From Clostridiaceae bacterium (GTDB taxonomy: Bacteria > Bacillota > Clostridia > DSM-8532): DNA of 41,157 nucleotides. A program made the position numbers and the translations under genes. The notes beneath the pieces were generated by a model. That model saw only the letters and a list, made by a program, of their open reading frames with translations, was not told where the DNA came from and made no database searches. The stretch lies in NCBI GenBank assembly GCA_012840245.1, contig DULR01000092.1, positions 1-41,157 of the forward strand, given 5' to 3'. This document shows positions 8,792 to 16,920 of this stretch, one piece after another; position 1 is the stretch's first letter, and each line of letters opens with the position of its first letter.

Positions 8792-8818
8792 TAACCCCCG
8801 ATATGTTCTCAGGGGTTA
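8792..8818 (-). promoter_or_regulatory. Hairpin covering the holA ribosome-binding site
   Basis: On the minus strand TAACCCC (8812-8818) pairs exactly with GGGGTTA (8792-8798) around a 13-base loop. The 3' arm contains the GGGGGTT that serves as Shine-Dalgarno of holA, followed by ATTTTT and the ATG. The structure could mask translation initiation, or, with its U-run, act as a weak terminator. Confidence 0.5.
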
Positions 8819-8900
8819 ATTATACCATATATGAGTTATTAACTGAAGGAACGTAGCCAATCAGAGACTGCAATTCAACAATATTTATACCATTTTATTG

Positions 8901-9127
8901 CATCCTGAGCGAAGCGAATTTTAAGATCCTTCACAACTCTATGTTTCGTTCAGGATGACAGGGTAGTTGCTTCGAAGCGTTTACAATGTCATCCTGAACG
9001 AAGAACATACTTTATATGTTACTGGAGAAGGAACTGAAAAAGATTCTTCACTGCACTGCGTTCAGAATGACAGGGTAATTGCTGCCAAGCTTTTATTGTG
9101 TCATCCTGAGCGCAGCGAAGGATCTTA
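8901..9127. repeat. Cluster of dispersed repeats, copy C (tandem composite)
   Basis: The gene-free stretch between holA and thrS (8787-9143) is almost filled by units of the TCATCCTGAGCGAAGCGAAG family in alternating orientation. Complete or partial units lie at 8901-8930, 8923-8962, 8988-9006, 9039-9072 and 9099-9127. A larger composite is itself duplicated: 8957-9003 and 9069-9115, both 47 bases, start with GACAGGGTA and end with TGTCATCCTGA plus CG and AG, and are clearly similar over their length. No coding capacity is evident there. Confidence 0.8.
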
Positions 9128-9143
9128 TCCAAATACTGATTCC

Positions 9144-11054
9144 CTACACTCTTGCAGCTATCTCTGCAACGATCTTTTCAACAAAGGCATCAACATCCAT
9201 GGAGCCCAGATCGCCTTCTTTTCTGGATCTTACGGCAACTGCCCCATTCTCGACCTCTTTATCGCCTATAACCAGCATATACGGTATCTTCTCGAGCTGA
9301 GCCTCGCGGATCTTGAACCCTATCTTTTCATTGCGGGTATCTATCTCCACGTCAACATCTCTGTCTCTCAGTTTTGCGGCAACCTGTTCGGCAAATTCAT
9401 GATGCTTGTCAAGAATAGGAAGGATCCTGGCCTGAACAGGGGCAAGCCATACCGGGAAAGCTCCGGCATGATGTTCCAACAATACTCCGAAGAACCTCTC
9501 GATTGAACCGAGCAATGCCCTGTGTATCATGTATGGACGCTTCCTGCTTCCATCGGCAGCGACATATGTCATGTCAAAACGCTCAGGCTCATTGAAGTCG
9601 AACTGGATGGTGGAGCATTGCCATTCACGGTTCAGGGCATCCTTTATCTTTATATCTATCTTGGGACCATAGAATGCGCCGCCGCCTTCGTCAATGTCGC
9701 ATTCCAGACCTTCGGCAGCCACTGCCTCCATCAAAGCTTTAGTTGCCTCTACCCACATATTCTCATCACCCACGAATTTATCCTTGGGTTTGGTGGATAT
9801 ATAGATCTTATACTCGCTGAATCCGAAAGCCTTGAGCATGTAAAGGCAGAATTTCAATACCCTGCGTATCTCGGCGGGCATTTGCTCAGGAGCGCAGAAA
9901 ATATGGGCATCGTCCTGGGTAAAGCCCCTGACTCTCAATAATCCATGGAGCACACCGCTTTTTTCATACCGGTAAACGGTACCCAGTTCAGCCCATCTGT
10001 AGGGCAGATCGCGGTATGAATGGAGCCTGCTCTTGTAAATAGCTATATGGAACGGACAGTTCATCGGCTTGGTGTAGAAATCCTGCCCGTCCACATCCAT
10101 GGGCGAGTACATGCTGTCATTGTAAAAGCCAAGATGCCCCGAGGTCTCCCAAAGCTTTCCACGTCCTATATGAGGTGTGTAGACGATATCGTATCCGTTC
10201 TTTATATGCTGTTTTCTCCAGAAATCCTCAATACGCATTCTTACACGGGCTCCCCTGGGATGCCAGAGTACAAGACCAGGTCCTACTTCTTCATCAAAGG
10301 AGAACAGGTCAAGTTCCCTTCCCAAACGCCTGTGATCACGCTTTTCAGCCTCTTCCAGCATTTTGAGATACTCATCCAGCTGGCTGGCCTTGGGAAAAGC
10401 GATGCCGTAAATTCTTTGAAGCATCTTGTTCTTTTCGTTCCCTCTCCAGTAAGCTCCTGCAAGCTGCATCAGCTTTACGGCTTTGACCTTGCCTGTCGAG
10501 AGAAGGTGGGGTCCTGCGCACAAATCTGTAAAATCACCCTGCTTGTAGAAGGATATTTCCGAGCCTTCCGGAAGCTCATTTATCAGCTCTACCTTGTAAG
10601 GCTCATCCTTCATAAGCTCGAGGGCTTTGTCCCTGGGCAGTGTAAACCTTTCAATGGCCAGATCTTCCTTTATGATGTTCTGCATTTCTTTCTCGATGGC
10701 CTGCATGTCTTCGGGAGTAAAAGTCCTGTCCAGATCGAAATCGTAATAGAAGCCATTGTCTATCGCAGGACCAATAGCCAGCTTGACTCCGGGGAAAAGC
10801 CTTTTTACGGCCTGAGCCATGATATGGGATGCAGTATGCCAGTATGTGTGCTTACCTCCCTCTGTATCAAAAGTAAGAATATTGAGCCCGCAGTCATCAT
10901 CAAGAGCTGTACGCAAGTCCTTAAGCTCTCCGTTTACTTCTCCTGCCAGCGCAACACGGGCAAGACCTTCACTGATATCCTTTGCAATATCAAATATGGT
11001 GCTTCCTTTTTCATAAGACTTGACGCTTCCGTCTTTTAGTTTGATTTGTATCAT
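9144..11054 (-). CDS. thrS: Threonyl-tRNA synthetase
   Basis: ThrS charges tRNA-Thr in the cytosol. The protein shows the full bacterial domain order: TGS domain (about residues 1-62), the editing SAD domain with H-T-A-S-H-I-M-A-Q-A-V near residue 73-83, the class II catalytic core (about 240-530; motif 2 around R-Y-E-K-S-G near 355 and motif 3 with the G-S-I-E-R-F-F-G stretch near 510) and the C-terminal anticodon-binding domain. I set the start at the ATG of 11052-11054 (M-I-Q-I-K-L-K-D-G), giving 636 residues and matching family starts; an upstream ATG at 11081 would overlap the ribosome site AAGGAG. Expression is controlled by the T-box leader directly upstream. Confidence 0.96.
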   Translation of the reverse strand: MIQIKLKDGSVKSYEKGSTIFDIAKDISEGLARVALAGEVNGELKDLRTALDDDCGLNILTFDTEGGKHTYWHTASHIMAQAVKRLFPGVKLAIGPAIDNGFYYDFDLDRTFTPEDMQAIEKEMQNIIKEDLAIERFTLPRDKALELMKDEPYKVELINELPEGSEISFYKQGDFTDLCAGPHLLSTGKVKAVKLMQLAGAYWRGNEKNKMLQRIYGIAFPKASQLDEYLKMLEEAEKRDHRRLGRELDLFSFDEEVGPGLVLWHPRGARVRMRIEDFWRKQHIKNGYDIVYTPHIGRGKLWETSGHLGFYNDSMYSPMDVDGQDFYTKPMNCPFHIAIYKSRLHSYRDLPYRWAELGTVYRYEKSGVLHGLLRVRGFTQDDAHIFCAPEQMPAEIRRVLKFCLYMLKAFGFSEYKIYISTKPKDKFVGDENMWVEATKALMEAVAAEGLECDIDEGGGAFYGPKIDIKIKDALNREWQCSTIQFDFNEPERFDMTYVAADGSRKRPYMIHRALLGSIERFFGVLLEHHAGAFPVWLAPVQARILPILDKHHEFAEQVAAKLRDRDVDVEIDTRNEKIGFKIREAQLEKIPYMLVIGDKEVENGAVAVRSRKEGDLGSMDVDAFVEKIVAEIAARV

Positions 11055-11080
11055 ACCCTGGTCCACTCCTTTTTGTTTCA

Positions 11081-11375
11081 TTATCCAATCAAAAAGCTCT
11101 CATCCGAATGCCGGTGCATTCAAGGATGAGAGCTTATACTCACACGGTTCCACCTTGATTACAGGATCTTATTCATCGATCCTGTCACTCATTGGGATTG
11201 TAACGTAATCAACGTGACAGCTTACTGCTGTTTCAGCTGTCCTGCTCCGGGGCGGTTCAAAACATGTAGTCCGCGGGATGGATCTCAGCCACGTCCTGTC
11301 CCTCTCTTGAGCGTCTGCACATGTTTCGCATGTCCCTTTCAACGCATTTTAGATATAAGGATAGACTTATAATAT
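11081..11375 (-). ncRNA. T-box leader of thrS (threonine-specific)
   Basis: The leader senses uncharged tRNA-Thr and allows read-through into thrS. The T-box proper, AAGGTGGAACCGTGTG, lies at 11141-11156 on the minus strand. Stem I begins in the AAGAGAGGGACAGGACGTGG stretch around 11288-11307. A probable specifier codon ACC (Thr) sits in TTTTGAACCGCC at 11254-11256. The terminator hairpin follows at 11087-11135: AAGCTCTCATCC pairs with GGATGAGAGCTT and ends in a T run; the T-box 3' region can compete for pairing with its 5' arm. The leader starts just behind a near-consensus promoter. Confidence 0.92.
11087..11135 (-). terminator. T-box-controlled attenuator terminator before thrS
   Basis: A perfect 12-bp stem, AAGCTCTCATCC with GGATGAGAGCTT, encloses a loop that contains its own small GAATGC/GCATTC helix, and is followed by TTTTTGATT. 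It ends about 30 bases before the thrS start codon. Confidence 0.88.
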
Positions 11376-11397
11376 ATCATCGTGCTATTAATGTCAA
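11369..11397 (-). promoter_or_regulatory. thrS: Promoter of the thrS leader
   Basis: On the minus strand TTGACA (11392-11397) is a perfect -35 and TATTAT (11369-11374) a five-of-six -10, with 17 bases between. The transcript would begin at about 11362 and contain the full T-box leader. Confidence 0.8.
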
Positions 11398-11406
11398 TGA
11401 GTATGA

Positions 11407-11534
11407 GGGACGGAGGATTTTACTCATTTTGACTTACTGTCTGAAAATGAGTCAAAGTCGAATGATTCAAGGGACTTGATTCATTTGTCCCCTAAACTCA
11501 ACAACTGGCTAAAATGAGTAAAATCCTCCGTCCC
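11407..11534. repeat. 128-bp element with perfect 24-bp inverted repeats (GGGACGG type)
   Basis: The 24 bases at 11407-11430 (GGGACGGAGGATTTTACTCA plus TTTT) recur exactly inverted at 11511-11534. The interior has further short inverted segments, for example GGGAC...GTCCC (11471-11491). The element lies between the thrS promoter and the end of the HAD phosphatase gene. It begins with the same GGGACGG heptamer as the repeats at 37258-37410. No ORF is apparent inside; it may be a non-autonomous mobile element. Confidence 0.8.
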
Positions 11535-11540
11535 CTAAAC

Positions 11541-12341
11541 TCACTCATTTAGGATAAATTTACTTATTACATGGGCGACTCCGTCTTCCTCATTGGAAAG
11601 GGTTATATAATCAGCCTTTTCCTTTACATCGTCAGGAGAATTAGCCATCGCGACGCCCAATCCCGCATACTCGATCATCGAAAGGTCGTTATACCCGTCG
11701 CCAACGGCTATCATCCCGCTTCTGTCTATACCATAATATTCTCCTAACTTTTCCATGGCAATGGCTTTTGATGCGTTTTTGTCCACAAACTCCATAAAAT
11801 ATGGTCTGGATGGGTGGAAATTCACGTTCTCACTGAGGTATCTTCCTATTTCGCTTCGATATCGCTCGATTTTTTCTACTTCGTCATACCAAAGTATCTT
11901 GGTAACACCGCCTGCAATAAGCTGACAGGTATTTTCAGCCAATACAGGCTCTACCCCCGAAATCCTCTTGTATTTGTCCACTCTTTCATTTATTTCAGGA
12001 ACGTAAAGAGCGTTATTCTTCCATACCAAAATGGTAGTTCCAAATTTTTCACCAAGTCTTATAATATCCACGGCATCTTTTTCAGAAAGCTTTTGCTCAT
12101 AAAGCACCTTCCTTGATTTTCCCATAACGACCATTGCTCCGTTATATGTGATGAACGGAAGATCAAGGTCCAGTATTTTATTCAGCCATTCGACACCCTG
12201 TATGGGTCTTCCCGTCGCAATAGTGAAAACAAGTCCTCTTTCAACTGCCTGTTTTATCGTTAGTTTTGTATTCTCAGTAAGCTCACCGCGGTCATTCAAA
12301 AGAGTTCCGTCGATGTCTGCCGCCATAAGTCTGTATTTCAT
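11541..12341 (-). CDS. Cof-type HAD-IIB phosphatase
   Basis: This cytosolic protein of 266 residues belongs to the Cof/YidA-like branch of haloacid dehalogenase phosphatases, which act on sugar phosphates and other small phosphorylated molecules. HAD motif I is D-I-D-G-T-L-L at about residues 8-14. Motif II is I-A-T-G-R-P near 41-46. The C-terminal motif G-D-G-Y-N-D-L-S-M near 213-221 binds Mg2+. The middle (about 80-185) is the C2B cap that decides specificity. I use the ATG at 12339-12341 preceded by AAAGGAGCTCAA; an upstream GTG at 12362 has no separate ribosome site. The substrate cannot be inferred. It closely follows the EamA-type gene on the same strand (24 bases), so the two are likely cotranscribed. 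Confidence 0.92.
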   Translation of the reverse strand: MKYRLMAADIDGTLLNDRGELTENTKLTIKQAVERGLVFTIATGRPIQGVEWLNKILDLDLPFITYNGAMVVMGKSRKVLYEQKLSEKDAVDIIRLGEKFGTTILVWKNNALYVPEINERVDKYKRISGVEPVLAENTCQLIAGGVTKILWYDEVEKIERYRSEIGRYLSENVNFHPSRPYFMEFVDKNASKAIAMEKLGEYYGIDRSGMIAVGDGYNDLSMIEYAGLGVAMANSPDDVKEKADYITLSNEEDGVAHVISKFILNE

Positions 12342-12365
12342 TTGAGCTCCTTTTCCAAACACCTT

Positions 12366-12782
12366 TTATTTTAACATCATTACGAATACTCCCGCCGTTA
12401 TGAGAACAGCTGCCGCTATCGTTTTCAGGGTAAACTGTTCACCCAGGATTATGAAAGACAGTATCAGTGTCAGCACGATGCTCGATTTGTCGATCGGCGC
12501 AACCTTCGATACATCTGCAAGAGATATGGCTTTATAATAGAAAAGCCATGAAAGACCGGTCGCCAGGCCCGACAGGAACAAAAAAGTCCAATTCTGCTTC
12601 GTCAGCTCCCTGATCCCCTGCTGCGAGCCCGACATGAATACGATCAGCCACGACATAACTATGATGACACATGTACGGATAGCAGTGGCCAGATTGGAAT
12701 CAACACCCTTTATACCGACCTTTGCAAGAATCGAAGTCAATGCTGCGAACAACGCAGAGAGTATTGCATATAACTTCCACAT
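12366..12782 (-). CDS. Half-size EamA family transporter
   Basis: A small membrane protein of 138 residues with five hydrophobic segments, corresponding to a single EamA repeat. Single-repeat EamA proteins are known to work as dimers, like the small multidrug resistance family. The start W-K-L-Y-A-I-L-S-A-L-F-A-A-L-T-S-I-L-A-K and the end motif with G-E-Q-F-T-L-K-T are typical. The ATG at 12780-12782 follows AAAGGAGCAAATTATA; an upstream GTG-started reading (12803) would overlap this site. The substrate is unknown. It is the first gene of a probable two-gene unit with the HAD phosphatase. Confidence 0.88.
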   Translation of the reverse strand: MWKLYAILSALFAALTSILAKVGIKGVDSNLATAIRTCVIIVMSWLIVFMSGSQQGIRELTKQNWTFLFLSGLATGLSWLFYYKAISLADVSKVAPIDKSSIVLTLILSFIILGEQFTLKTIAAAVLITAGVFVMMLK

Positions 12783-12957
12783 TATAATTTGCTCCTTTAC
12801 CAAAAATCTATGACATTAAGGCATCTCAGAACCTGTTTGTGAGGCAGTTTTATGATATACTATTTTAAGTCAAAAGGCAACAAAAGGTAAAATCAAGTTG
12901 TAGACCTTCAACCATGGTGTTAAAATTTAGTATGTCGTTTTTTATATGGAGGTAACC

Positions 12958-13743
12958 ATGAAAAAAACAGTTTTCACCATATTGATCATTTGCCTTGTAG
13001 CAGGTATCCCGCTTATGGTTCTGGATATGAATCCTGCAACCGGCGGAGGTTTAAAAACTCTCCCGGGACACTCGAAAATCGTAGTCGGAACAAATGACAA
13101 ATCGAGAGAGAATGAAGAAGTATTCTCAACTGTTCTTAAGGCTCCGACATTTGTGGATCTGTATATCCAATCCGACTCGAAAGAAACAGTAACTCTGGAA
13201 ATATCCAGCGATCAGAGGATAATAGGCAAAAGGGACAACAAATACGTTCTTTACATAAATAAAGTTTCAGGCAATTCGGGCTACAGCCTGAATCAATTAT
13301 TCGGTCCGGGGAATCTCACAATAAGGATGACCAATGAAAAGTCTCCGGGAAAGCTGGACATCAGATACAGCGAAAGACCTGCTGATGCATCGGAGTATGA
13401 AAGATTATCGAAAATCGACAGCGGTGATCTGAATAATCCCCCCGAAGGTTATTATGAAGCATGCAGGATCGATCTGTCGGGACTGAACTGCAATGAAGAG
13501 CCTGTTTATTCATTCACTCTTGACAGTGCTCAAACCATAGGCATTTCCATTTATACCGACACTGAACAGGGTGAAATGAGCGTTGATATCATCGGACCCG
13601 GTACAAACTTTTTTGCAGTTGTAAACTCAGTCAGCAACAGAATATGCGATCAGCTTCAGCTGGCGCTGGACAAGGGAACTTATGAAGTAAGACTGAACAG
13701 CGAAAACGCAGACGGTCAGTTGTACGTATTTATAAAGAAATGA
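12958..13743 (+). CDS. Exported protein of unknown function
   Basis: I do not recognise this 261-residue protein. It begins MKKTVFTILIICLVAGIPLM, a positively charged N-terminus plus a hydrophobic core, so it is probably exported or anchored by an uncleaved helix; no lipobox is seen. The rest is hydrophilic and strand-rich, with two similar-looking beta segments around residues 60-115 (F-V-D-L-Y-I-Q-S-D-S) and 180-255 (Y-S-F-T-L-D-S-A-Q-T-I-G-I-S-I-Y), which might be two small beta-sandwich domains like those found in secreted proteins. The ATG at 12958 has a strong ATGGAGGTAACC before it; an ATG at 12946 is part of that site. It precedes the CPBP protease gene by 33 bases, so the two form a likely operon. 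Confidence 0.8.
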   Translation: MKKTVFTILIICLVAGIPLMVLDMNPATGGGLKTLPGHSKIVVGTNDKSRENEEVFSTVLKAPTFVDLYIQSDSKETVTLEISSDQRIIGKRDNKYVLYINKVSGNSGYSLNQLFGPGNLTIRMTNEKSPGKLDIRYSERPADASEYERLSKIDSGDLNNPPEGYYEACRIDLSGLNCNEEPVYSFTLDSAQTIGISIYTDTEQGEMSVDIIGPGTNFFAVVNSVSNRICDQLQLALDKGTYEVRLNSENADGQLYVFIKK

Positions 13744-13776
13744 TGTTCGCCTGAATAATGAAAAACGGAGGTTTTT

Positions 13777-14658
13777 ATGACCAGAAGCAGTTATCCTACG
13801 ATCACACAAGCTAATATGATATATTTCATCATGTCAGTTTTGCTCCTTGTGAGCAGTATCATACTTATACCCATTCTTGGACCGGGCACCAATCTCTGGA
13901 TAAATGAATACGTCTATATACTGATTCCCGCTCTGCTGATGGCGCGGATCAACGGCTGGAAGCTGGAGGATACATACAGATATAAAAGGATAAGCTCCAA
14001 AAACGCGGTTATCAGTATCCTGTCAGGTATATCTGCCTGGTTTTTCATATCACCTGTTGCAAAGCTTATAGACATCCTTCTTAATGAATCGGTGGGAATA
14101 ATCAAAACTAATAGCTTTGTAAATATTTCAATCAGTCAGGGCATGCTTCTCCTGCCGGGCATGGTGATACTGGCTCCGATCTGTGAAGAAACTCTATTCA
14201 GGGGATTGATCCAGAAAGCATACGAAAGCCACAGCAGCAAATATGGATTCATATATGCTGGTGTTCTTTTTGGCATATTCCATATATTCAACGGGGTCAA
14301 GGATGTATTGCCGGCCACCGTTCTTGGTCTAATTTTCGGATATATAGCATACAAGACCGGTTCCATCGCAGGCTCAATGCTGGCTCATGCTGCCAATAAT
14401 TTTTGCGCCCTGGTCTTCGGAAGCCTGATATCTTCCTATATCCCCTCTTGGTTCATTTTTGCCGGCATCATTTCTCTTATTGCATTGGTCCTTCTGCTCA
14501 GGGGATTAAAACCGGACGCTGTTCAAGAAACACCGACAGATGAACCCTCGGGTCAGAAACTAACAAAACCAGCTGCAATATTTCTGATATTATCGCTGAT
14601 TTTGGTTCTTTCTGCGGGAGTTCTGGAGATATTGGCGAGAGCAGGCATTTTTGGTTAA
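13777..14658 (+). CDS. CPBP family intramembrane metalloprotease
   Basis: This 293-residue membrane protein belongs to the CPBP (CAAX protease and bacteriocin-processing, also Abi/PF02517) family. Motif 1 is C-E-E-T-L-F-R-G, with the paired glutamates at residues 137-138 and arginine 142. Motif 2 contains the histidine in F-G-I-F-H-I-F at residue 169. Motif 3 is the H-A-A-N-N segment with histidine 204. About eight hydrophobic helices are visible, including one at the C-terminus (265-285) outside the core. Family members in Gram-positive bacteria help with peptide maturation, bacteriocin immunity or regulated proteolysis, but targets are mostly unknown. The ATG follows CGGAGG. It ends with a TTAA shared with the convergent trpA stop. 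Confidence 0.9.
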   Translation: MTRSSYPTITQANMIYFIMSVLLLVSSIILIPILGPGTNLWINEYVYILIPALLMARINGWKLEDTYRYKRISSKNAVISILSGISAWFFISPVAKLIDILLNESVGIIKTNSFVNISISQGMLLLPGMVILAPICEETLFRGLIQKAYESHSSKYGFIYAGVLFGIFHIFNGVKDVLPATVLGLIFGYIAYKTGSIAGSMLAHAANNFCALVFGSLISSYIPSWFIFAGIISLIALVLLLRGLKPDAVQETPTDEPSGQKLTKPAAIFLILSLILVLSAGVLEILARAGIFG

Positions 14659-15428
14659 CCCTTTATCGCTTCTGCCATCCTGCGTATATATCCGGTGACG
14701 GGCGCAATGCAGCCTCTTCCATGCTCTCCGATTAGCTTTACGATCGCGCTTCCAACTATGACACCGTCTGAAATCTGCGCCAGACCGGCTGCCTGCTCCG
14801 GTGTCGAAATGCCGAATCCTACGGCACAGGGAATATCGGTCACTTCCCTGACCCTTCGGATCATTTGGCCCATATCGGTCGTAATTTTGCTCCGTATTCC
14901 GGTCACTCCCAGGGAAGATACACAGTAGAGAAATCCTTTTGCTTCTTTTGCTATGCGGTAGATCCGCTCATCGGAGGTAGGGGCTATCATGGAGATCAAA
15001 TCGATTCCATTGTCCTCACATAAACCTGATAATTCATCCTTTTCTTCAAAGGGCATATCGGGAACGATTATCCCGTCTATGCCGCACTGTCTGCAATGGT
15101 TTAAGAACTTCTCCTTGCCATATACATAGACCGGGTTCAAATAAGTCATGAACAGCAGCGGCACATCTGTTAGGCGCCTGACTTTGGAAACCATATCGAA
15201 CAGTTTTTCCACGGTACAACCATTTTTTAATGCGCGTTCACTGGCCTGCCGGATCACACTGCCTTCAGCGACAGGGTCAGAAAACGGTATCCCGATTTCG
15301 ATCAGATCAGCGCCGGCTTCAGCCATGACAGGTATCAGTTCCGCTGTGGTTTCGATATCCGGATCTCCGCCGGTAACAAAAGCAATGAATGCTTTTTTAT
15401 TCTCAAATGCTTTTCGTATCCTGCTCAT
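14655..15428 (-). CDS. trpA: Tryptophan synthase alpha subunit
   Basis: TrpA cleaves indole-3-glycerol phosphate to indole and glyceraldehyde 3-phosphate in the TrpA2B2 complex. The protein has 257 residues. The catalytic glutamate is residue 44 ([11 protein letters not shown]), and the second acidic residue, usually Asp60 of the Salmonella enzyme, lies in D-P-V-A-E-G and is a glutamate here (residue 55). The phosphate-binding G-F-G-I-S near 205-210 and V-G-S-A-I-V near 226 are present. The ATG at 15428 overlaps the trpB end by 26 bases, so translation is coupled. The stop shares TTAA with the convergent CPBP gene. Confidence 0.95.
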   Translation of the reverse strand: MSRIRKAFENKKAFIAFVTGGDPDIETTAELIPVMAEAGADLIEIGIPFSDPVAEGSVIRQASERALKNGCTVEKLFDMVSKVRRLTDVPLLFMTYLNPVYVYGKEKFLNHCRQCGIDGIIVPDMPFEEKDELSGLCEDNGIDLISMIAPTSDERIYRIAKEAKGFLYCVSSLGVTGIRSKITTDMGQMIRRVREVTDIPCAVGFGISTPEQAAGLAQISDGVIVGSAIVKLIGEHGRGCIAPVTGYIRRMAEAIKG

Positions 15429-16605
15429 GGATCACTACCCCCTTATATCTCGCTATTGCAGCCACATCTTTGTCTCCCCTGCCTGAAAGGTTGATCACTA
15501 TAACCTGGTCCTTCTCCATAGCTGGTGCCAGCTTCATTGCATATGCCACGGCATGGGCCGATTCGATGGCAGGGATGATCCCTTCGGTGCGTGAAAGATA
15601 TTCAAAGGCATTTACTGCCTCATCATCAGTTATGGCTACGTATTCAGCCCTTCCTGTATCATTGAGATATGCGTGCTCAGGACCGATCCCCGGATAGTCA
15701 AGGCCTGCCGATATGGAATAAACCGGGGCTATCTGGCCGTATTGGTCCTGACAGAAGTACGACTTCATACCATGGAAGATCCCCACAGTGCCATTGGTTA
15801 TGGTCGCCGCGTTTTTCGGGGTGTCGATTCCCAGTCCCGCTGCCTCGCAGCCAATGAGCCTAACCGATCTGTCCTCAATAAATTCATAGAATGCTCCGAT
15901 AGCGTTGCTGCCTCCGCCAACGCATGCTATCACTGCATCAGGCAGCTTTCCTTCCGCCCTCATAAGCTGTTCTTTTATCTCCTTGCCTATGATTTTCTGG
16001 AAATCCCTCACCATTGTGGGATAAGGGTGAGGCCCCATGACTGAGCCCAATACATAGAAAGTATCTTCCACTCGCTCCGACCATTCACGCAGGGCTTCGT
16101 TCACTGCATCCTTTAATGTTCTTGTACCGCTTGTAACAGGCTGTACCGTTGCTCCCAGCAGTTCCATGCGGAAAACGTTAAGAGCCTGACGCTCCATATC
16201 CTCCTGCCCCATAAAGATTTTGCATTCCATACCCATCAGTGCTGCCACGGTGGCTGTGGCTACACCGTGCTGACCGGCACCGGTCTCAGCTATTGCGCGT
16301 TTCTTCCCCATTCGCTTAGCTAGCAGGATCTGCCCCAGAACGTTGTTGATCTTATGTGAACCGGTATGATTAAGATCCTCACGCTTAAGATAGATTCTGG
16401 CACCTCCCAGGTCCCGGGTCATTTTTTCGGCATAATACAGCAAAGAAGGTCTTCCTGCATACTTATTCAGCAAGTCGTCAAGTTCTTTCTGGAAATCTGC
16501 GTCATCCCTGTATCGTTCATAAGCCTCGGAAAGCTCATGAACAGCCTTCATCAGGGTTTCGGGCATGTACTGGCCTCCGTATTCTCCGAATCTTCCTTCT
16601 CTCAC
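15403..16605 (-). CDS. trpB: Tryptophan synthase beta subunit
   Basis: TrpB condenses indole with serine to give tryptophan, using pyridoxal phosphate. The PLP lysine is residue 85 in [10 protein letters not shown], and the glycine-rich phosphate loop G-G-G-S-N-A lies near residue 225. The sequence around [15 protein letters not shown] at the N-terminus is typical of the TrpB1 type that works with TrpA. The start is a GTG (16603-16605) after AGGAGGTTAGCA, which gives 400 residues; an upstream TTG at 16629 would place the ribosome site within the coding region. No other trp gene lies nearby. It is regulated by the T-box leader upstream. Confidence 0.95.
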   Translation of the reverse strand: MREGRFGEYGGQYMPETLMKAVHELSEAYERYRDDADFQKELDDLLNKYAGRPSLLYYAEKMTRDLGGARIYLKREDLNHTGSHKINNVLGQILLAKRMGKKRAIAETGAGQHGVATATVAALMGMECKIFMGQEDMERQALNVFRMELLGATVQPVTSGTRTLKDAVNEALREWSERVEDTFYVLGSVMGPHPYPTMVRDFQKIIGKEIKEQLMRAEGKLPDAVIACVGGGSNAIGAFYEFIEDRSVRLIGCEAAGLGIDTPKNAATITNGTVGIFHGMKSYFCQDQYGQIAPVYSISAGLDYPGIGPEHAYLNDTGRAEYVAITDDEAVNAFEYLSRTEGIIPAIESAHAVAYAMKLAPAMEKDQVIVINLSGRGDKDVAAIARYKGVVIHEQDTKSI

Positions 16606-16626
16606 TGCTAACCTCCTCCTTTTCGG

Positions 16627-16915
16627 CAAATAAAAAAGCTTTTATCCTGTTTCCTTAGGACAAAAGCTAATATACTTCTGCGGTGCCACCTAAATTGATG
16701 CGATCGCATCCACTCATTTTTCGTACCAACATACGAATTCCCGGATAACGGGCGGAACCCCCGTTGGTCATTACTCAGTCCGAAGACCTTTCCTACCACC
16801 CTTATGAGCCCATTCCATGCAAATCCGCATGTTGCAATCCCACCGCCTGCAACTCTCTTTGAAGCTGTCAGTTGCATGTACTATTCTCAATCAATGGTTT
16901 GGTGTATTTTATTTT
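16627..16915 (-). ncRNA. T-box leader of trpBA (tryptophan-specific)
   Basis: The leader monitors uncharged tRNA-Trp. The T-box element TTTAGGTGGCACCGCAG is at 16677-16693 on the minus strand. Stem I starts with AAAGAGAGTTGCAG around 16847-16860. A TGG (Trp) specifier is found in GGAATGGGCTCAT at 16810-16812, placed after GAA as in many T-boxes. The terminator that competes with the antiterminator lies at about 16628-16669: AGCTTTTGTCCT pairs with AGGATAAAAGCT followed by TTTTTTA. The leader starts immediately downstream of a TTGACA-17-TATTAT promoter. Confidence 0.92.
16629..16669 (-). terminator. T-box-controlled attenuator terminator before trpB
   Basis: On the minus strand AGCTTTTGTCCT and AGGATAAAAGCT pair around AAGGAAAC, with one mismatch position near the middle, and are followed by TTTTTTATTT. 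The hairpin ends about 25 bases before the GTG start of trpB. Confidence 0.85.
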
Positions 16916-16920
16916 CATCT

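Noticed and set aside
8901..9127. CRISPR-like array
   Set aside because: The units alternate orientation, vary in length and have no uniform spacers; no cas gene is near.
10020..11039. Long open frame of 339 codons opposite thrS on the plus strand
   Set aside because: It is entirely antisense to the conserved thrS gene, has no ribosome site and no family features, and is explained by the codon structure of thrS.
11407..11534. Rho-independent terminator of the HAD phosphatase gene
   Set aside because: The stems are long but no T run follows in that direction, and the 24-base termini resemble those of a mobile element.
16606..16629. Upstream TTG start for trpB
   Set aside because: The extension would translate the Shine-Dalgarno AGGAGGAGG; the GTG at 16605 gives the usual TrpB length.
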